A DNA stretch of 64,000 bases from Chinchilla lanigera (GCF_000276665.1 NW_004955472.1:7542919-7606918), one strand, 5' to 3'; counted from the stretch's first letter, positions 1 to 22,109 are shown. A program made the numbers and translations. The notes: generated by a model from the sequence alone, not told the origin.

Positions 1-203
1 AAAAAAAAAAAAAAAAAAAAAAAAAAAACCACAAGGGTTTCCTGTCCTTCTGGGTTACACTGTCTGAGATGTACATCACCATGTGACAGAGAGGCGCTGC
101 GGACCGAATTTGGCCAACGGGTATGCTTAGCTGGACCTGTATGGTGCTGTACCAGATAGATATTTTTTTAACTAGTTGCTGTTTAAAAACGGGAAATGTA
201 CCA

Positions 204-209
204 AATAAA
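204..209 (+). terminator. Candidate poly(A) signal of an upstream neighbour
   Basis: AATAAA sits in a non-repetitive stretch (about 30-230) after a T-rich TTTTTTTAACTAG segment, which looks like the end of a 3' UTR. In human the gene upstream of EQTN in the same orientation is MOB3B, so this could be its 3' end. No coding sequence is present to confirm it. Confidence 0.2.
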
Positions 210-650
210 AGTAAAGAAGCTGGGCTTCTTTTACAAAAGCTGATTTGTCCTCTGGTGGCAGAAACTGGCTGAGCAGTGGCTGGACCACTGAGAGGGTTCA
301 CATTCTCTTCAGCACCGCTGTGCCGGCCCCTTCCACCTGCCCCCAGCTGGGAGCTGGCTGTCGGTCTCCATTTGCTTTCTTACACTGGGATGTTTCGCTC
401 ATTTATATTTCTTCCCCACCTTGACAGTGTTTCTCACTGGGGCACTGTTACACCAGGTCTGACGAAACCATTATATTCATTTTCAGATGTACCCCCCCAC
501 ACACTAAATATCTACTATTGTGTTAATTTTTCTAGTAGCCAACACTGTATTAATGATCATGGAGGAAAAATCTTAAAAGACAATGACTCCAAACCAGATG
601 CCTTCACTTCCTCTACACAAAAATTCATATTCCCGTAAGAAACTTACTTC

Positions 651-772
651 CACTGGGCGTGGTGGCACACATCTGTGATCCCAGCACTCTGGAGGCTGAG
701 GCAGGAGGATTGCTGCAAGTTTGAGCCAGCCTGAACTACATAACAAGACCCTGTTTAAAAACAAACAAAAAA
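651..772 (+). mobile_element. B1-like SINE
   Basis: The 7SL-derived core GGGCGTGGTGGCACACATCT...CCCAGCACTCTGGAGGCTGAGGCAGGAGGAT, then GAGCCAGCCTGAACTACATAACAAGACCCTG and an A-rich tail. The internal pol III A-box region is intact. Confidence 0.9.
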
Positions 773-1869
773 AGCCCCACTTCCATAATGGAAATTAAGA
801 TGTTCATTAAAGCTGTCTAATCTTTAAATTATCCTACATTTTTAACTTTGAACCCTGCTTCCAAGTAAACTTGTTAACTACATTGACTGAAATGATAAAT
901 AAATGTCACTGAAAGTGGCAATTGCAGTGTCATTTATATTTATAAATCTTTTCTGATTTCATTGTTAAGTAGATTTTGGCCAGACATGCTGTTTTAACTA
1001 ACACTCCTCATTGTTTTAATGTAGCATTCATCATGCAGTTCAGTTTTCATAAAGACAGCCCAGCAAAAATTTTAATAGATTAAAACTAAGTAAGGAAATC
1101 AAATTAAATCAATTTAATTAATTAAATCAATCTAATTAAACTACTACTGTATACCAGGGGATATGATACCATATGATTGACAGAAGCCCTCACGTATTAG
1201 CAAATCAGCAAAGGATAACAGTCTGAGGCAGTGATGGTGAACCTTTTTGAGCTTTCAATGATACCAACAGCCCACTGCGGCACACAGGACAGAGGTTTGC
1301 CTCCACGAGTCTAAGCTTTTTCAAGAAATTTACAAAACACAGAGAAAAATAGGTATGAACATAGAGGAAAATAGTGCCAACAGAACGCTGTGCCTCTTGG
1401 GGTGACTGTTCCCCATGCCTGCATGTATATCCCTGTGATGTATATATTCCATATTGCTAAAAGCGGCATGCTGGCTGATATCACAAAAGCCATGAGAATC
1501 TAGGAAATTCATAGATTCTGATTTACTCTGTCTTGAAATTAACTGTGGCTTAGGGCTGTCTTAATCAGAAGTTTAATCGTCCAAAGTACAACAGGGATGT
1601 TTGGTCCATAGAAGTCTATGTGAATGAAGATAAAAGCTTGGTAAAGAAGTCGAGGATTTCAGGTCTCATTTCATGCAGAATAAAAGCCTAGGCTCTAGGA
1701 GTCTCTTCCTCTCCTGCCGCAGCCCCCGGCCTCCTTGCTGGCTTCAGTCATGCGGAGCAGCGCACTGGCCGCTCGCCGGCCTTGACATTCTGCTCCCGGT
1801 AGCCAGACGTCTCACTCCACCTTCAGTGCTTCTCAGGGCCCCCCCAGCATTGTGAGGCCTCTGCTCATC
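773..1869. other. AT-rich intergenic DNA, no gene seen
   Basis: No convincing exon. Around 1228 the string CAGTGATGGTGAACCTTTTTGAG resembles the terminal repeat of some mammalian hAT elements, but the match is short. The 1673-1855 frame is a chance open stretch in a GC-rich patch. Confidence 0.5.
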
Positions 1870-2100
1870 ACACCTGCCTTCAGAGCCCCGCACTCCCTTT
1901 TCTTTGCTCTACTTTCCTTTTTCCCACAGTACTTACCTAATTTCTTTCTCTATTAGGTCTACTGTTTGTTGTGTCTTCCCAGTAGAACATAAACTTTATG
2001 CCATCGGAAATCTCTATTTTGTTTACTGATGTATCCATGCACCTAGAATACCATGTCTGGTACGTAGGACATGCTTTATAAACATTTGAGGAATGAATGA
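1870..2100 (+). repeat. L2 LINE 3' end
   Basis: Classic L2 end: CCCAGTAGAACATAAACTTTATG, GTATCCATGCACCTAGAATACCATGTCTGGTACGTAGGACATGCTTTATAAACATTTGAGGAATGAATGAA (one stretch, described in parts). Sense on the + strand. Confidence 0.85.
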
Positions 2101-2194
2101 ATTCACATGGCAGATAGGAGCCTAATTAAGATCTACCACTAGGGAAAGAGTAATTTAAAACAATGTGTAATAGTTACATTAATTTGAGGATACT

Positions 2195-2460
2195 AATACT
2201 GAAAGCTTATATAGTAACTAAGTGCTATTGAATACTTATTATGAAGTAAGTGCGCTAAGCATTTTACATGGATAATCTCATGCAATGTTTAGGGCAACCA
2301 CATGAGGTTGTTATCTACTTTTATCATCATCTTATAGTCAAGGTTTCGAAGTGATTTGTTCGAGGTCATAAGCAAGAAAGTGATGAAGCTGCATTTAATG
2401 CACTACTGACGTGTTCCAGAACAAATCGACCAGAACTCACATTCTTAACCCTAGGAACTG
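2195..2460 (+). repeat. MIR SINE
   Basis: MIR core features in order: AATACTTATTATGAAGTAAG, GCATTTTACATGGATAATCTC, CACATGAGGTTGTTATCTAC, and GAAGTGATTTGTTCGAGGTCA followed by CATTCTTAACCC. Confidence 0.85.
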
Positions 2461-3920
2461 ATGCCCTCATTCATTTGGCGCTGGGTACTTTTGAAGATTG
2501 TCCCACTCTCTGCACACTTACTCCATGTAGCTTAGCAGTTCTGTCTCCAGTTTGTTTCCTGGTGATATGTTATTGTGGTTGCATCACTGTTTCGATGACC
2601 TGTCCATCTGAGATCAGAACGTATCCCACGGGATGTACATTCAGGTTTATAATGCGGCTCTTAGTCACAGACTAGGTAGAATGATGAATCTAAGAAGGAC
2701 AGCAAGAAGGTCAGAATGGCCTTCAGAGCCTGGTGAGGGTAAGACTAGTGGTCCAGAAGTTTCTCAGTGAGACCAAGAGACAGAAGCCACTCGACAAATC
2801 CAGAAGGGATGGCTATCACAGGAGCAGGGTTTTCCTGTCATTTGAAAGGATACATAAAAAAGTCTAGGTTTTGCTTCCTGCTCTAAGATTGAAATGAAAC
2901 ATACATTTCCGTCACTGGAATCCAAGCAGACTTTTTAAAACATTGAAACAGAAGATGTTATCATTGAGAATCAGTAGTTTGCAGAACTAACACAGTTAAT
3001 TTTAGCTAATTTTTCTCTTCCACCTAAGAAACTCACTGGTATTAATTTTCTAGACATAATATGAAACATGTAGGTATACAAACAACTAAAAATATGCAAC
3101 TGGTAGGCTAGAACAACACCTGAATGTAAGATTTATTAATGTATATTAATTCCATTAGCTAAATTCCATTAGCTAAATTTAGCAATGGCTAGAAATCACA
3201 TTACATATTAAAAGCAGCACTATTTGATTCATCTGACTTGTGCAGCTTCCTTTGAGGTCAGTGGAAGTTATGCAGACCATAAATGTTCTCTGGTTCCTGG
3301 TTCCATCAGGATCTTTAATATGTCCGGATGTAGTGTAGGCCTGTGTTTTAAGGCTGGATAAAATAAATATTTACAAACTAAGTATCTGTAATATTGCCAT
3401 GTTCTGTTTATGTTCAGAAGAAAGTGTGCTGCCCTTATGCCCATGGTATTAATTAGTATCCACATTCTTTCCTAAGACTGCAAAAGAACTTCAGTGTGAT
3501 GTAGACTGAGAAACATGATAGAGAGGTGCTCAAGTATTCTCCATTACAAAAAGGAAAAAGATAAGTGAGATGGTTCTTAGGTGAACATCCTGCTCTGCTC
3601 ATAGATTCCTGAATTTCTGTGTTAGAAAGGGTGAGGGACAGAGCACATGGGTGTGCTGAAGTGCTTTATGGGAAATCAGAAAACCTTTTTCGGAAAAAAA
3701 GTTAGTTATTGGTTAGTTATTGGTTCAGAAGTTAGTTAAACTGACTTGAGGGTTAACTGAGCCAAACACAGTGCTAGATGTGGACCTGCAGTCTCCGGTC
3801 CTAGCTTCATTCAGTCCATCAGGGAGAGTGATGGGGGGCACCCAGTGATCTGCTGCACATGTGGAAGCCAAACACTGACTGCATGCTGGGAGCTATGGAA
3901 AATCCTTGCCCTCATATCAA
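2461..3920. other. Intergenic DNA, no feature recognised
   Basis: No exon, SINE or LINE is clear here. Only short chance ORFs and small local repeats (GTTAGTTATTG twice near 3703) are seen. Confidence 0.4.
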
Positions 3921-3929
3921 AGTAGACAC

Positions 3930-4100
3930 CATGCCGCACATTCTATTTGGATAATCTGCAGTACAACCCATGAGGCAGGTTCTACTGTTGCTATCAGATT
4001 TTATGGAAGGCACTGCAACTTAGAAGTAAGAGTCTTACTCAAGCTCATGCAGGTGCCTGGAAGCCATGAAGACTGTCCTCAGGGTGATTAACCCAGCAAG
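3930..4100 (+). repeat. MIR SINE fragment
   Basis: Diverged MIR: TTGGATAATCTGCAGTACAACCCATGAGGCAGG...ATGGAAGGCACTGCAACTTAG...GTCTTACTCAAGCTCATGCAGG. Confidence 0.6.
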
Positions 4101-4859
4101 CCAGTGGAACTTAGGATGGTAGAAATACGTGCATTGCTTTGCATTATTCTAGTTACAAGCTGGACCTCAGCATTCCAACTTAGCCCAAAACAAAAGATAA
4201 GGATCCGGAGGGCACTATACATTCATGACAGTCCTACAAAGAGACGTCATTCTGTTCAGAAGAGCCTCCTTATATTTCACTGAAAGATTTTCATTCTTTG
4301 GGAATTAACCAGCTTGAATGATATGATAAGTTTCAGTTAGCTGAAATAAAGAAAATCTCACTTCCCTGCCCATTGCATTGTGATGAACCAAAGATCATCG
4401 TTCATGGCTTTACAAAATTACAGTTATATAGCTGATGATTTAGTTTATGTAATGTGTGAGTCTACAATTTAGCTTGAAGGAAAATACTTAAGTTAAAATT
4501 TTTTGTGAAGCTTTAGACTTTATGTTCAAACTGTGACAACTATAGCTTGCAGAATTTATTGGCATTTAATGGATTTTCTCAAAGTATAGAATGACTCAAT
4601 CAATGTTCTTTGAAACTGTTTTGGGCCATTTTATCATTTTGTCCTATTTCTTCATTTTTATATGTGTTCAACTTCGTAACTTATTCTACTTGTATTGACC
4701 TTCCTAGGAGGGTACTGGTTGATATACTCTGCCTCTTTTAAAATACAGATATTTGAAAATCTTACCATGTCCACTCATTTTAGACATGAAGCCTAACTAT
4801 ACAGAGACAAATGTATGAAGTAAATGCAGAAATAAATTCAACCCAACAAATGACTCTTA

Positions 4860-5345
4860 GATATCTTCACATGGAAATTAGAACCGACTTTTAAACAAAT
4901 TTAAATAGTTTCATTAGACCTAATGTTTTAAAAAATATATATAGTATCTGCACTCTACCAATTCAATTACTTGCAGGGAGCATTTGTCATATCAAAAGAC
5001 AAAAATATCCTAGGACTATAGAAGGATTCAGCAAAAGATATGTATTGAAACAATAAGAAAATTCTGTTTATGTCAGAAAATGCTAAGTTGACTTTTAGCC
5101 CTTAAACATTTCCTGAACTAAATAAGGGTGGATTTCACTTGTCTATGAAGCACCTGCAATGTGCCACACATTTTCTACAACGTAAGTATTCAGTGCTCGC
5201 CCATACACCATTGCTTGTATTTGGAGGCACACAGTGTAAACGTGGCTCTCTGCTCTGTAGCACCAGCTACACACAGTGATACCACCAGATGACGCCGCCT
5301 CGCCCCTGAAATGTCTGTCTCCCGCCTAGTTTCATCCTGGGGAGC
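4860..5345 (+). repeat. Start of the duplicated unit, 5' flank of EQTN copy 1
   Basis: Aligns with two separated pieces near copy 2: GAAATTAGAACCGAC...TCATTAGACCTAATG with 38205-38260, and the stretch TTTGGAGGCACACAGTG...CCCTGAAATGTCTGTCTCC...GAGCTGCCTCCCT with 45599-46012. Similarity fades upstream of about 4860, which is the visible left edge of the tandem duplication. Confidence 0.7.
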
Positions 5346-6650
5346 TGCCTCCCTCAAAGCTGTGCAGAGGGTTGCAGCAACGCAGGGCACACACTCTTCA
5401 GGTTTCTCCGTTTTTCTACGTGGCACCTGCTAGAGATGCCCAAGGAACAGGCTCCAGAGGCCACCAGCCATTTTCCACATTCAGGCCCGCCTCTTAACTT
5501 TCACAGGAGAGTGAGTTATGTGTTCTAAAAAGAAAATAGCACTATGCACAGGACCACTTACTCTCCTTTGGGGACTAAGTCTTGATCCTGGGCCTTGCTT
5601 GCCTGCCTGCCTTCTCTAGTTCTCAAATGCTGCATTTCATCTCTAGTCCTCTTAAGCAGTTAGGCTACAGTGAGTCCACTCTCCAGGGGGCCAGGCATGG
5701 TGAGTAAAAAGCCACAGGGTGCTTGAGTTCTGAGCTTTCCCTATGCTGAAAACACATTTATGTCCTTTTGAAATCATGCTGCTTTGTCCTGATGCTTGTG
5801 ACATTTTCATTATGAATGTCCTGTGAAGCTCAGAAGCTATTATTAACAATCACTGAAATTGAAGGAGGGGAAAGTTAGGCAATCCTTTCCTATCAAGAGG
5901 CGAAGGAGGGACTTTCAGGATGATGTCAGAGTGTTGAGTAGCAAAGAAAGAGCCTCTCCAAGATTTGGTGTCCAGACATTGGACTATAGCAACATGAGGA
6001 AGAGAAGAAGGAGAGAAGTGGGTCTCCAGGACCTGGTAAGGATCTGAAGCAACAGTTGAAGCCCATGGGGAGAGTGAGGAGAGAGACTCCAATGAAGAAG
6101 AAAGAGGTGGCGGGCAGCGCTTTCTCCCTGAGCCCTGACTCACTTCATGGGAAGGGCAGCTTGAACCTGCAGATGCATGATGACTACTGGCAACCCAAGA
6201 GGCCTCCAAGGACAGACACACAGGTGGAATGGAGCCGTGGCCCCAGCATACTGCAGTGGCTGGTGAGCTGTTGGGGTTCAGACATCCTCCAGGGCAGGGC
6301 AATTGGCCAGTAGCCCTCTTGGAGAGGGGCCAACTGAGCTCAGAACTCATAACAGCTGCAGACTGGCTCCATCTACTGGCTCCCAGTGACAGGGTCAGGC
6401 TGCCAAGTTCAAGGAGGTCAAGGAGCTGAGTTCAAACTGGCACAGAGCCAAGTTCAAGCCTTCAGGAGACACAGACTGTTGCAGGCTGAAAATATCTGGT
6501 TGCAGCCTCATCGCCAGAAACCCGCCTGAACTTCAGTGAAACTAACGGTCCAGGTTTGCTGGAGCTGTAAGCTCAGCTACAATTGGCTTACTGAGGTTAA
6601 TCAGCTCAGATCTGGACTTTGTCTGCCCACATTATCTATCAGTGATAGGA
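5346..6650. other. Unassigned segment, possible L1 5' UTR
   Basis: 5346-5840 is single-copy sequence missing from copy 2. 5860-6640 is G/A-rich with moderately high GC (CAAGTTCAAGGAGGTCAAGGAGCTGAGTTCAAAC) and looks like a rodent L1 5' UTR in + orientation, but I cannot assign the family. Confidence 0.3.
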
Positions 6651-7880
6651 GAAACACATCCTGAAGTGGACTTTTTTTCTTATTTTCCTCCCTTGTTTTT
6701 TTGTTTGCTTCACTTTGTTTTTTTCTTCATAGTTCTTATTTTTATGTTTGCATGAACACATTTCTAGTTTTTGTGGCTATTGTTCTTTTTGTTCTTTTTT
6801 TCCCCTTCTCTCCTTCCCTCTCATCCTCTTCATAAGTTTCCAAATGTTTGGGTGATCTTCCTTTTCCTCCAGCCTTGTTCCTAATTTCTTCCTCTTCTTC
6901 CATTTTTCTGTTTTTTCTTCCAATTCCTTTTAAATGTTCTCCCCTGAAGGTAAAAATCACCATATTGAGGGCTTTTTTACTGCCCATGATTTTCTGTATC
7001 CTTTTAGATTTTGTTATATAACTGCAAATCTAGTTCAGATGGCTAAAGGTGGCAGATTAATAGTTATCACCGTTTGTCATTTTTCTAGGCTGTATTTGAT
7101 GCTATTCTTATTGCCAGTTGTACTACTTTAGCCAAGGGATTGATTTCCCATAGTCCCTTGTTATTTTTCAGAAATCTTTCTTTTCACAATTGCTAACCTT
7201 AAGCTTGTCTTCTATATCTAAAATTCTGTCCTCACATTGGCTCATTATGCTGCATATACTTTCAACGGAATTTTTAATCTCTTGGATATTTGTTTGAATC
7301 TGTTTCATGGATTCCATTTCTCCCCTATGTTGGGCATTGATGGTTTCCATCATTTTCCTAAGCTCCTCTATTTTTTTTTGTCTGTACCTGCTCTAGAGTT
7401 ATTAAGCATGTCTTCTGTTATGTTCACCATCTGTGTAGTTATCTGAGAAATTTTTTCTGATGTGATTTTTTTCTAGAGCCTCATTCATCTGATTTGTTAC
7501 TTTTGCTGTTACCACTTCAGAGAGTCCAGCTGGGTGGCTTTCAAATTGTTCCTCTTCATTGCCCCTTGTGTTTGCCTTTGGTAAGCTGAAAGCCTGGGTT
7601 TGCATCTTGTTTAAGTGTCTTCTCACTTTCTATTTTATTTTTAGTTTAATGCCTAGGTTGATACTTGTAAATTGCTTATGGCAAGTAGCTTTATTGGTCA
7701 TATTTAGAACCTGCGGGAAAAGTCTACTTCTCAGAGCGAGGTGTAACTGGCTTTTTGGTTTGAGTCTGTGGCATGATCCTACCTCTTTGATTGATTGAGG
7801 ATGAGAAGTTATTGCCTACTTGGCTGAGCCTCTGGTCTTTGGCACTGGCCTGTAGTATTTTTTATGACACTCAGGAAATC
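6650..7880 (-). mobile_element. Inverted 5' part of L1 (ORF1 fragment, 5' UTR)
   Basis: On the minus strand the segment encodes a decayed ORF1 coiled coil (MKQIQTNIQEIKNSVESIC, 7230-7300, followed by IMSQCEDRILDIEDKL) preceded by 5' UTR-like DNA. It abuts ORF2 DNA on the opposite strand, the arrangement expected from twin priming at insertion. Confidence 0.65.
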
Positions 7881-7899
7881 TCAGTTATGGGACACCGGG

Positions 7900-10690
7900 A
7901 AGAACAACTGATTAGTGGGAGCTAGCAACAGGAAAATAACATGACAAGGATCAGTCAATATATCAGTTACAACCATCACTGGTAATGGTCTCAATTCACA
8001 AATCAATAGAAACAGACTGGCAGAGTTGATCAAGAAACAAGAGCCAACAATATTCTGCATATAAGAAATATATTTAATTCAAAAAGAAATTTATAGATTG
8101 AAAGTCAGAGGATGGAAAAAAATACTCAATGGGATAGTATCCAGAGAAAAGCTAGGGTAGCTATTCTATTTGCAGACAAAGTGGATTTCAAACCAAGACT
8201 GATTAAGGCAAACAAAACAAGGTCATTATATCCTTACAAAGAGAACAATCCAAGATAAAGAGATAACAATCATAAATATTTATGCACCAAATACCAGTGC
8301 ACCCACTTACATAAAAGAAATATTAATGGACATGAAAAATCAAATAAGCACTAATACAATTGTAAAAGGAGAACTAAATATCCTGCTGTCACAATTAAAC
8401 TAGACAAAAAAAAAAAAACTACAATGAAACAATAGAACTGAACCAAACTTTTGAACAAATGGACTTAATGTTCCACCCCACATCAGAATACACATTCTTC
8501 TCAGCTCCACAAGGGACATTCTCCAAAATAGATCACATACTAACTGATAGAATATGCTTAAGTAGATGCAAAGGAATTGAAACTATCTCATGCACATTAT
8601 CAGATCATAGTGCAATTGAATTGGAAATCAATGGCAAACAAAACCACAAAAACTCCATAAACACATGGAAATTAAATTACACTCTCCTGAATAACCAATA
8701 AGCCACAAACAAAATTATAGAAAAATTAGACAGTTTGTACATTTAAGTGACAACATATCAGAACTTATGAGACACAGTGAAAGCAGTCCTATGAGGGAAA
8801 TTTATAGCAGTGAATTCCCATATCAGGAAAACAGTATGAGCACAAATAATGTAGTGTTGAACCTTGAGCTTTTAGAAAAAGAACAGCAAATCAAGCTCAA
8901 AGCTCATAAAAGGGAGGAAGCTACAAAGACCAGGGCAGAAATTAATGGAATGGAGACTAAGAAAATGTCACAGGAATCACTGAGTACAAGAGCTGGTTCT
9001 CAACACAGTAAAAAAGGGCCGCACTTCCAAAATTGTGTAGAAATTAAATGCAGTCCCTATCAAAATCACATTAGCATGCCTCGCTGAACTAGAAAAAACA
9101 TCCCTAAAACTCACTGTAGCAGAGGAGACCTAAAATAGCAAAAGTAATTCTGGGCAACAAAGGCAATGCAGGAATCATCACAATCCCTGGCTTGAAATTA
9201 CACTACAAAGCTACTATAATAAAATCAGCATGGTATAGGCAAGAAACACACCTGAGGATCAGTGAAACAGATTAGAAGATGCAGACACAACTACAAACAC
9301 AGTCACCTATCTTTGACAAAGGGGCCAAACATGTTCACTGGAAGAAAGATAGTCTCTTTAATAAATGGTGCTGGAGAAACTGGCTCTGTATATGTTGAAG
9401 ACTAAAACTAGATCCATGTCTATCACCACGCAGTAAACTAAAGTCAAAGTGGATCAGAGGTCTAAATATGAAAACAGAAACACTAAATCTACTCAAAGAG
9501 ACTGTACATAGAAATATTGATACAGGTCTAGGCAAAAAGTCCATGAACAAAAACAAAACTGCAGGCAAAACACTTCAAAGAATCAACAATTGGGATCTCA
9601 TCTTATTAAAAAGCTTTTGTACATCAAAAGAAATCACCAACAGAGTGAAAAGACAACCCACAGAATGGGAAAAAAATTTTAGCCAATTGTCTCAGACAAC
9701 GGACTTATATATAGAACATACAAAGATTTTTAAAAACTCACACTCCCCGCCAAATTCAAAGTCCCAGTCCAAAAATGGGCATCTGAGATGAATACACATT
9801 TCTCAGATGAAGAAATACAAATGGCAAATAAATATACAAGAAAATGTTCAATATCACTGGTCATTTGAGAAATGCAAATTAAAACAATACTGAGAATCTC
9901 ACTCCAGAAATAATGGCTATTATCAACAAATCAACCAATACAAATGCTGGTGAGCAGTGGGGAAAAAGGAACCCTTCTCCACCGTTGGTGGGAGTGTAGA
10001 CTGGTGCAACCACTGTGGAAATCAGTGTGGAGATTCCTCAAAACACTGAAACTAGAGGATCCATTTGACCCAGCTATTCCCCTTCTTGGTATATTCCCAT
10101 AAGAATTACAAGCATCATACCACCCCAATATATGCACACCCATGTTTTTAGCAGCACAGTTTGTAATAGCAAAATTTTGCAAACAGCCTGAATGTCCATC
10201 AGCGAATGAATGGATAAAGAAGATGTGCTTTTTATATAATGGAGTACTACTCAGCCATAAAGAAAGATAAACTTGAGACGTTTATAGCTAAATGGATGGA
10301 CCTTGAGACCATACTCTTACGTGAAATAAATCAGACACACGTGTAAATACTACACTGTTTCTCTGGTGTGAGAAACTGAAAGTGTAAATAAGGACTAAAA
10401 TGTGTAATAGATACTGTGAAATGGGAAGAAAATCTTCAAATGAAAAGGGGAACTATGGGGAGGAGTGGGAGAGTGAAGGAAGGGCAAAGAAAAAATGAGA
10501 AAAGAGGGAAAAATTGGAAATAAAACTTTTGTAAATAAGCAGGGGAAGAAGGGTTGAGGGGTGAGTAGGGGAATGGGGAGAAAGAGACGAATCAAGGTAT
10601 GTCAGGAACAGGTACAAATTCACTAAGATTGATGTGATCATTAGGCATACTTAAAATGTACTGTACCAATAAACAATTAATTTTTAAAAG
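7900..10690 (+). mobile_element. L1 ORF2 and 3' end, + strand, internally deleted
   Basis: 8260-8400 matches the L1 endonuclease (IINIYAPNTSAP, then the TIVKGELN region). 8459-8701 carries the following SKIDHILTDR...SDHSAIELEI. Most of the reverse transcriptase is missing. 9300-10660 is the ORF2 C-terminus and the 3' UTR, ending ACCAATAAACAATTAATTTTTAAAA. Many stops and frameshifts: a dead copy. It is absent from the copy 2 flank. Confidence 0.85.
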
Positions 10691-10699
10691 AGAGGAGAA

Positions 10700-11433
10700 A
10701 TACTGTCTGTTTGGTTTCTTGTCATTATTTATTAGTCAATTTGTATGAATAAGAAATGACTAATATTATCTCTGTATAAGTTTACTTCTGCCTAATATCA
10801 TCTTTACCTAAGGCCAACTAAATACTAGGCCATTTCTAAGTCATTATGTGAAAAAGATGGGTTTTGTTGATTAAAAATATACTAATCAAAATACATATTT
10901 TATGCTTTATGAAGGATATAGGCCTTAAAAATAAAAGAATAAATTTAAAAATTTTTTTTCTAAAGAATTTAGTAGTTCAATATGAATCAGAATTTGCAGG
11001 AAAAATTGGGATTGAATCTTTTATTTCTAAGTAGTTTCAAACCCATACTGTGATTGCAGCATCCAAAAGAATATATAATCTTATAAACTTTTAAAGCCAA
11101 AGGTCTGTTTTTGTTTTATTATCAACAATAAAAATGATTCTTTAAAATCCATGAACTAAAAATATTCTTTCACAGAAACTATTCCTTAACTTTCATAGAA
11201 AATCTTATGGCAGTTTTTTAAAAAACCATCTGAATGCCATCACAATATCAAAGATGAAATAATCTCAGGATAGAGTCACAAAGCTCTGGGGGAATTCTCC
11301 CCAGCATTCTGACTTCCAGGAAGAGCTGTGTCACAATGTCCTAGTTAGTCTTTGGATAACTTCCTGCCATGCCACGGGAAGAACGCTCTGAGGAGAAATA
11401 GTAGATTGCTGGATAACCCACATCAATCTCTCA
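10700..11433 (+). other. 5' flank of EQTN copy 1
   Basis: Continues the unit duplicated at 46022-46610 (shared AATACTAGGCCATTTC and GGTTTTGTTGAT). It contains the presumed promoter. No TATA box or CpG island is visible. Confidence 0.5.
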
Positions 11434-20545
<9,112 letters not shown>

Positions 20546-20593
20546 ATGACATCCTCTTGTAACTCACAAATGATTTTTGTCCTTGACATTAAC

Positions 20594-20658
20594 ATCATAA
20601 TTTTGAAACGACTGAGACAGTTGGAATATCATAATTTTGAAACTACTGAGACAGTTGG
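20594..20658 (+). repeat. 34-bp tandem duplication in copy 1 3' UTR
   Basis: The stretch ATCATAATTTTGAAAC...GAGACAGTTGG occurs twice with a 34-bp period (20594 and 20628), about 50 bp after the copy 1 stop. Copy 2 has a single corresponding CATAATTTTGAAATTG stretch near 60500. Confidence 0.75.
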
Positions 20659-20699
20659 GCTTCTCATCACTCAAAAGCAAATAATCATGACTCAGAAAT

Positions 20700-21750
20700 T
20701 AATATGGAATTAGATTTATTCAGGGGCAAATAACTTGGAAGATGGAGAGGGGGCTATTGTCCTCTAGGCTCTAGCTTGGGGAGCTCAGAGGTACAAATTG
20801 GCTTTAATATGGAGAGAAAAGAGGAACGGGGCATTAAGTTTATGTGCTGTGAAAGTTTATAGCATCCTCGGCCTGTGTCTTTTAATTCTCTGGAACATCC
20901 CAAGCACCTTGGACCCAAGGTGCTGGACCCAAGCACCTTGGGTTAGTTCCTCTGGTTATTTTCTAGACATTTTCTCCACGTTAAACCACACAGCTGTTTG
21001 CACGCTTTGTTTTAGTCGAGTGACAAGACAGAGGAACAAGAAAGAACATCACATGTTCTGCTATTATCTGAAGATCATTTGATGTTCAAGATTCTGTAAT
21101 TCTAAAGAAAGATTGTTTAGTAGTTAACACCTTAACCATTCAGGCTGAGCTTCGCTTTAGGGTGCTGAACAAACGATAGGGGATGGCTAAAGCACTAGGG
21201 AGAGGAAGCAGCTTTACGGAAGGGAAAAGGAAGGGCCTGTGAAAGTAACTCTGCTGAAGGCAACTCGCGGGCTTATGCCACTGTTACCGTTCCCTGCCGC
21301 AGATTATCCTTCCATTTGGGAAGCCGAGTGTTGATCATATTCTAGTTACTTCCTGGCAAATGGGAGCGAATGCTGGGGTTTTTGTATTGGCCTTGACACA
21401 GCGAAATGCATACTTTTTAATTCCCTTGTTTTCTCTGTAGGGAAGAGGTGGTCAAAGGCATTTTTCACTGTAATTTTTGTATGCATAATATGATTCTTTT
21501 AAACCCTAAATAGACTCATCATTATGAGTGTTAACCCTAATTTTAAAATACCTGCAACGATAGGTCTGTTTCCTGGAGTCAGTTCCTTAGAAAAAGGAAT
21601 TGAATTTGTCTTTTTTTGGTCTAATTTTATCAATGCTTATTTCTACTTGGGATGAAGTATTTACTGTACAAGTAGCAGGATGCATTAACAATTAAACAAA
21701 TAGTCTATGTCCAGCCAAGACATTATCTAAGGCCATTCTACCACCTAATA
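20700..21750. other. LTR-like DNA downstream of copy 1
   Basis: TTAGATTTATTCAGGGGCAAATAACTT at 20711 is typical of an antisense LTR polyadenylation region. A small inverted repeat CCAAGCACCTTGG/CCAAGGTGCTGG lies at 20899-20940. No coding exon is seen. The family cannot be named. Confidence 0.35.
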
Positions 21751-21754
21751 CCAG

Positions 21755-22105
21755 TTTTTTTCTTTTGCAGTCCTGAGGATTGAGCCCAGGGTCTTCACGA
21801 AGAGCTTCATCCCTAGATCTTACAAAAAAAATTTTTTTTGAAACAGGGTCTTTTTATTTAGTATAGGCTGGCCTTAAACTCACTATGTAGCCCAGGCTGG
21901 CCTTGAACTCATGGCAATCCTCCTGCCTCAGCATCCTGAGTGCTGGGATTACAGGCACATGCCACCAAGCCTGGCATAAAAATTTTTTATTTTGAGACAA
22001 AGTCTCACTAAATTGCCCACATTGGTCTTTACCTTGTAATTCTCCTACCTCAGCCTCCCAGAATGCTGGAGTTACAATTATGCACCACCACGCCCAGATA
22101 TATGA
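21755..22105 (-). mobile_element. ID-like fragment plus two B1-like SINEs, antisense
   Basis: 21755-21820 is a decayed ID end. 21840-21975 (GGCCTTGAACTC...CAATCCTCCTGCCTCAGCATCCTGAGTGCTGGGATTACAGGC) and 21984-22100 (GAGACAAAGTCTCAC...CACCACGCCC) are two B1 monomers in the same orientation. Confidence 0.85.
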
Positions 22106-22109
22106 CGCT

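Noticed and set aside
1228..1300. CAGTGATGGTGAACCT resembling an hAT terminal repeat
   Set aside because: Too short and no matching opposite terminus or 8-bp duplication was found.
5850..6350. 166-codon open frame on the minus strand
   Set aside because: Low-complexity S/P-rich translation antisense to probable L1 5' UTR DNA; no family resemblance.
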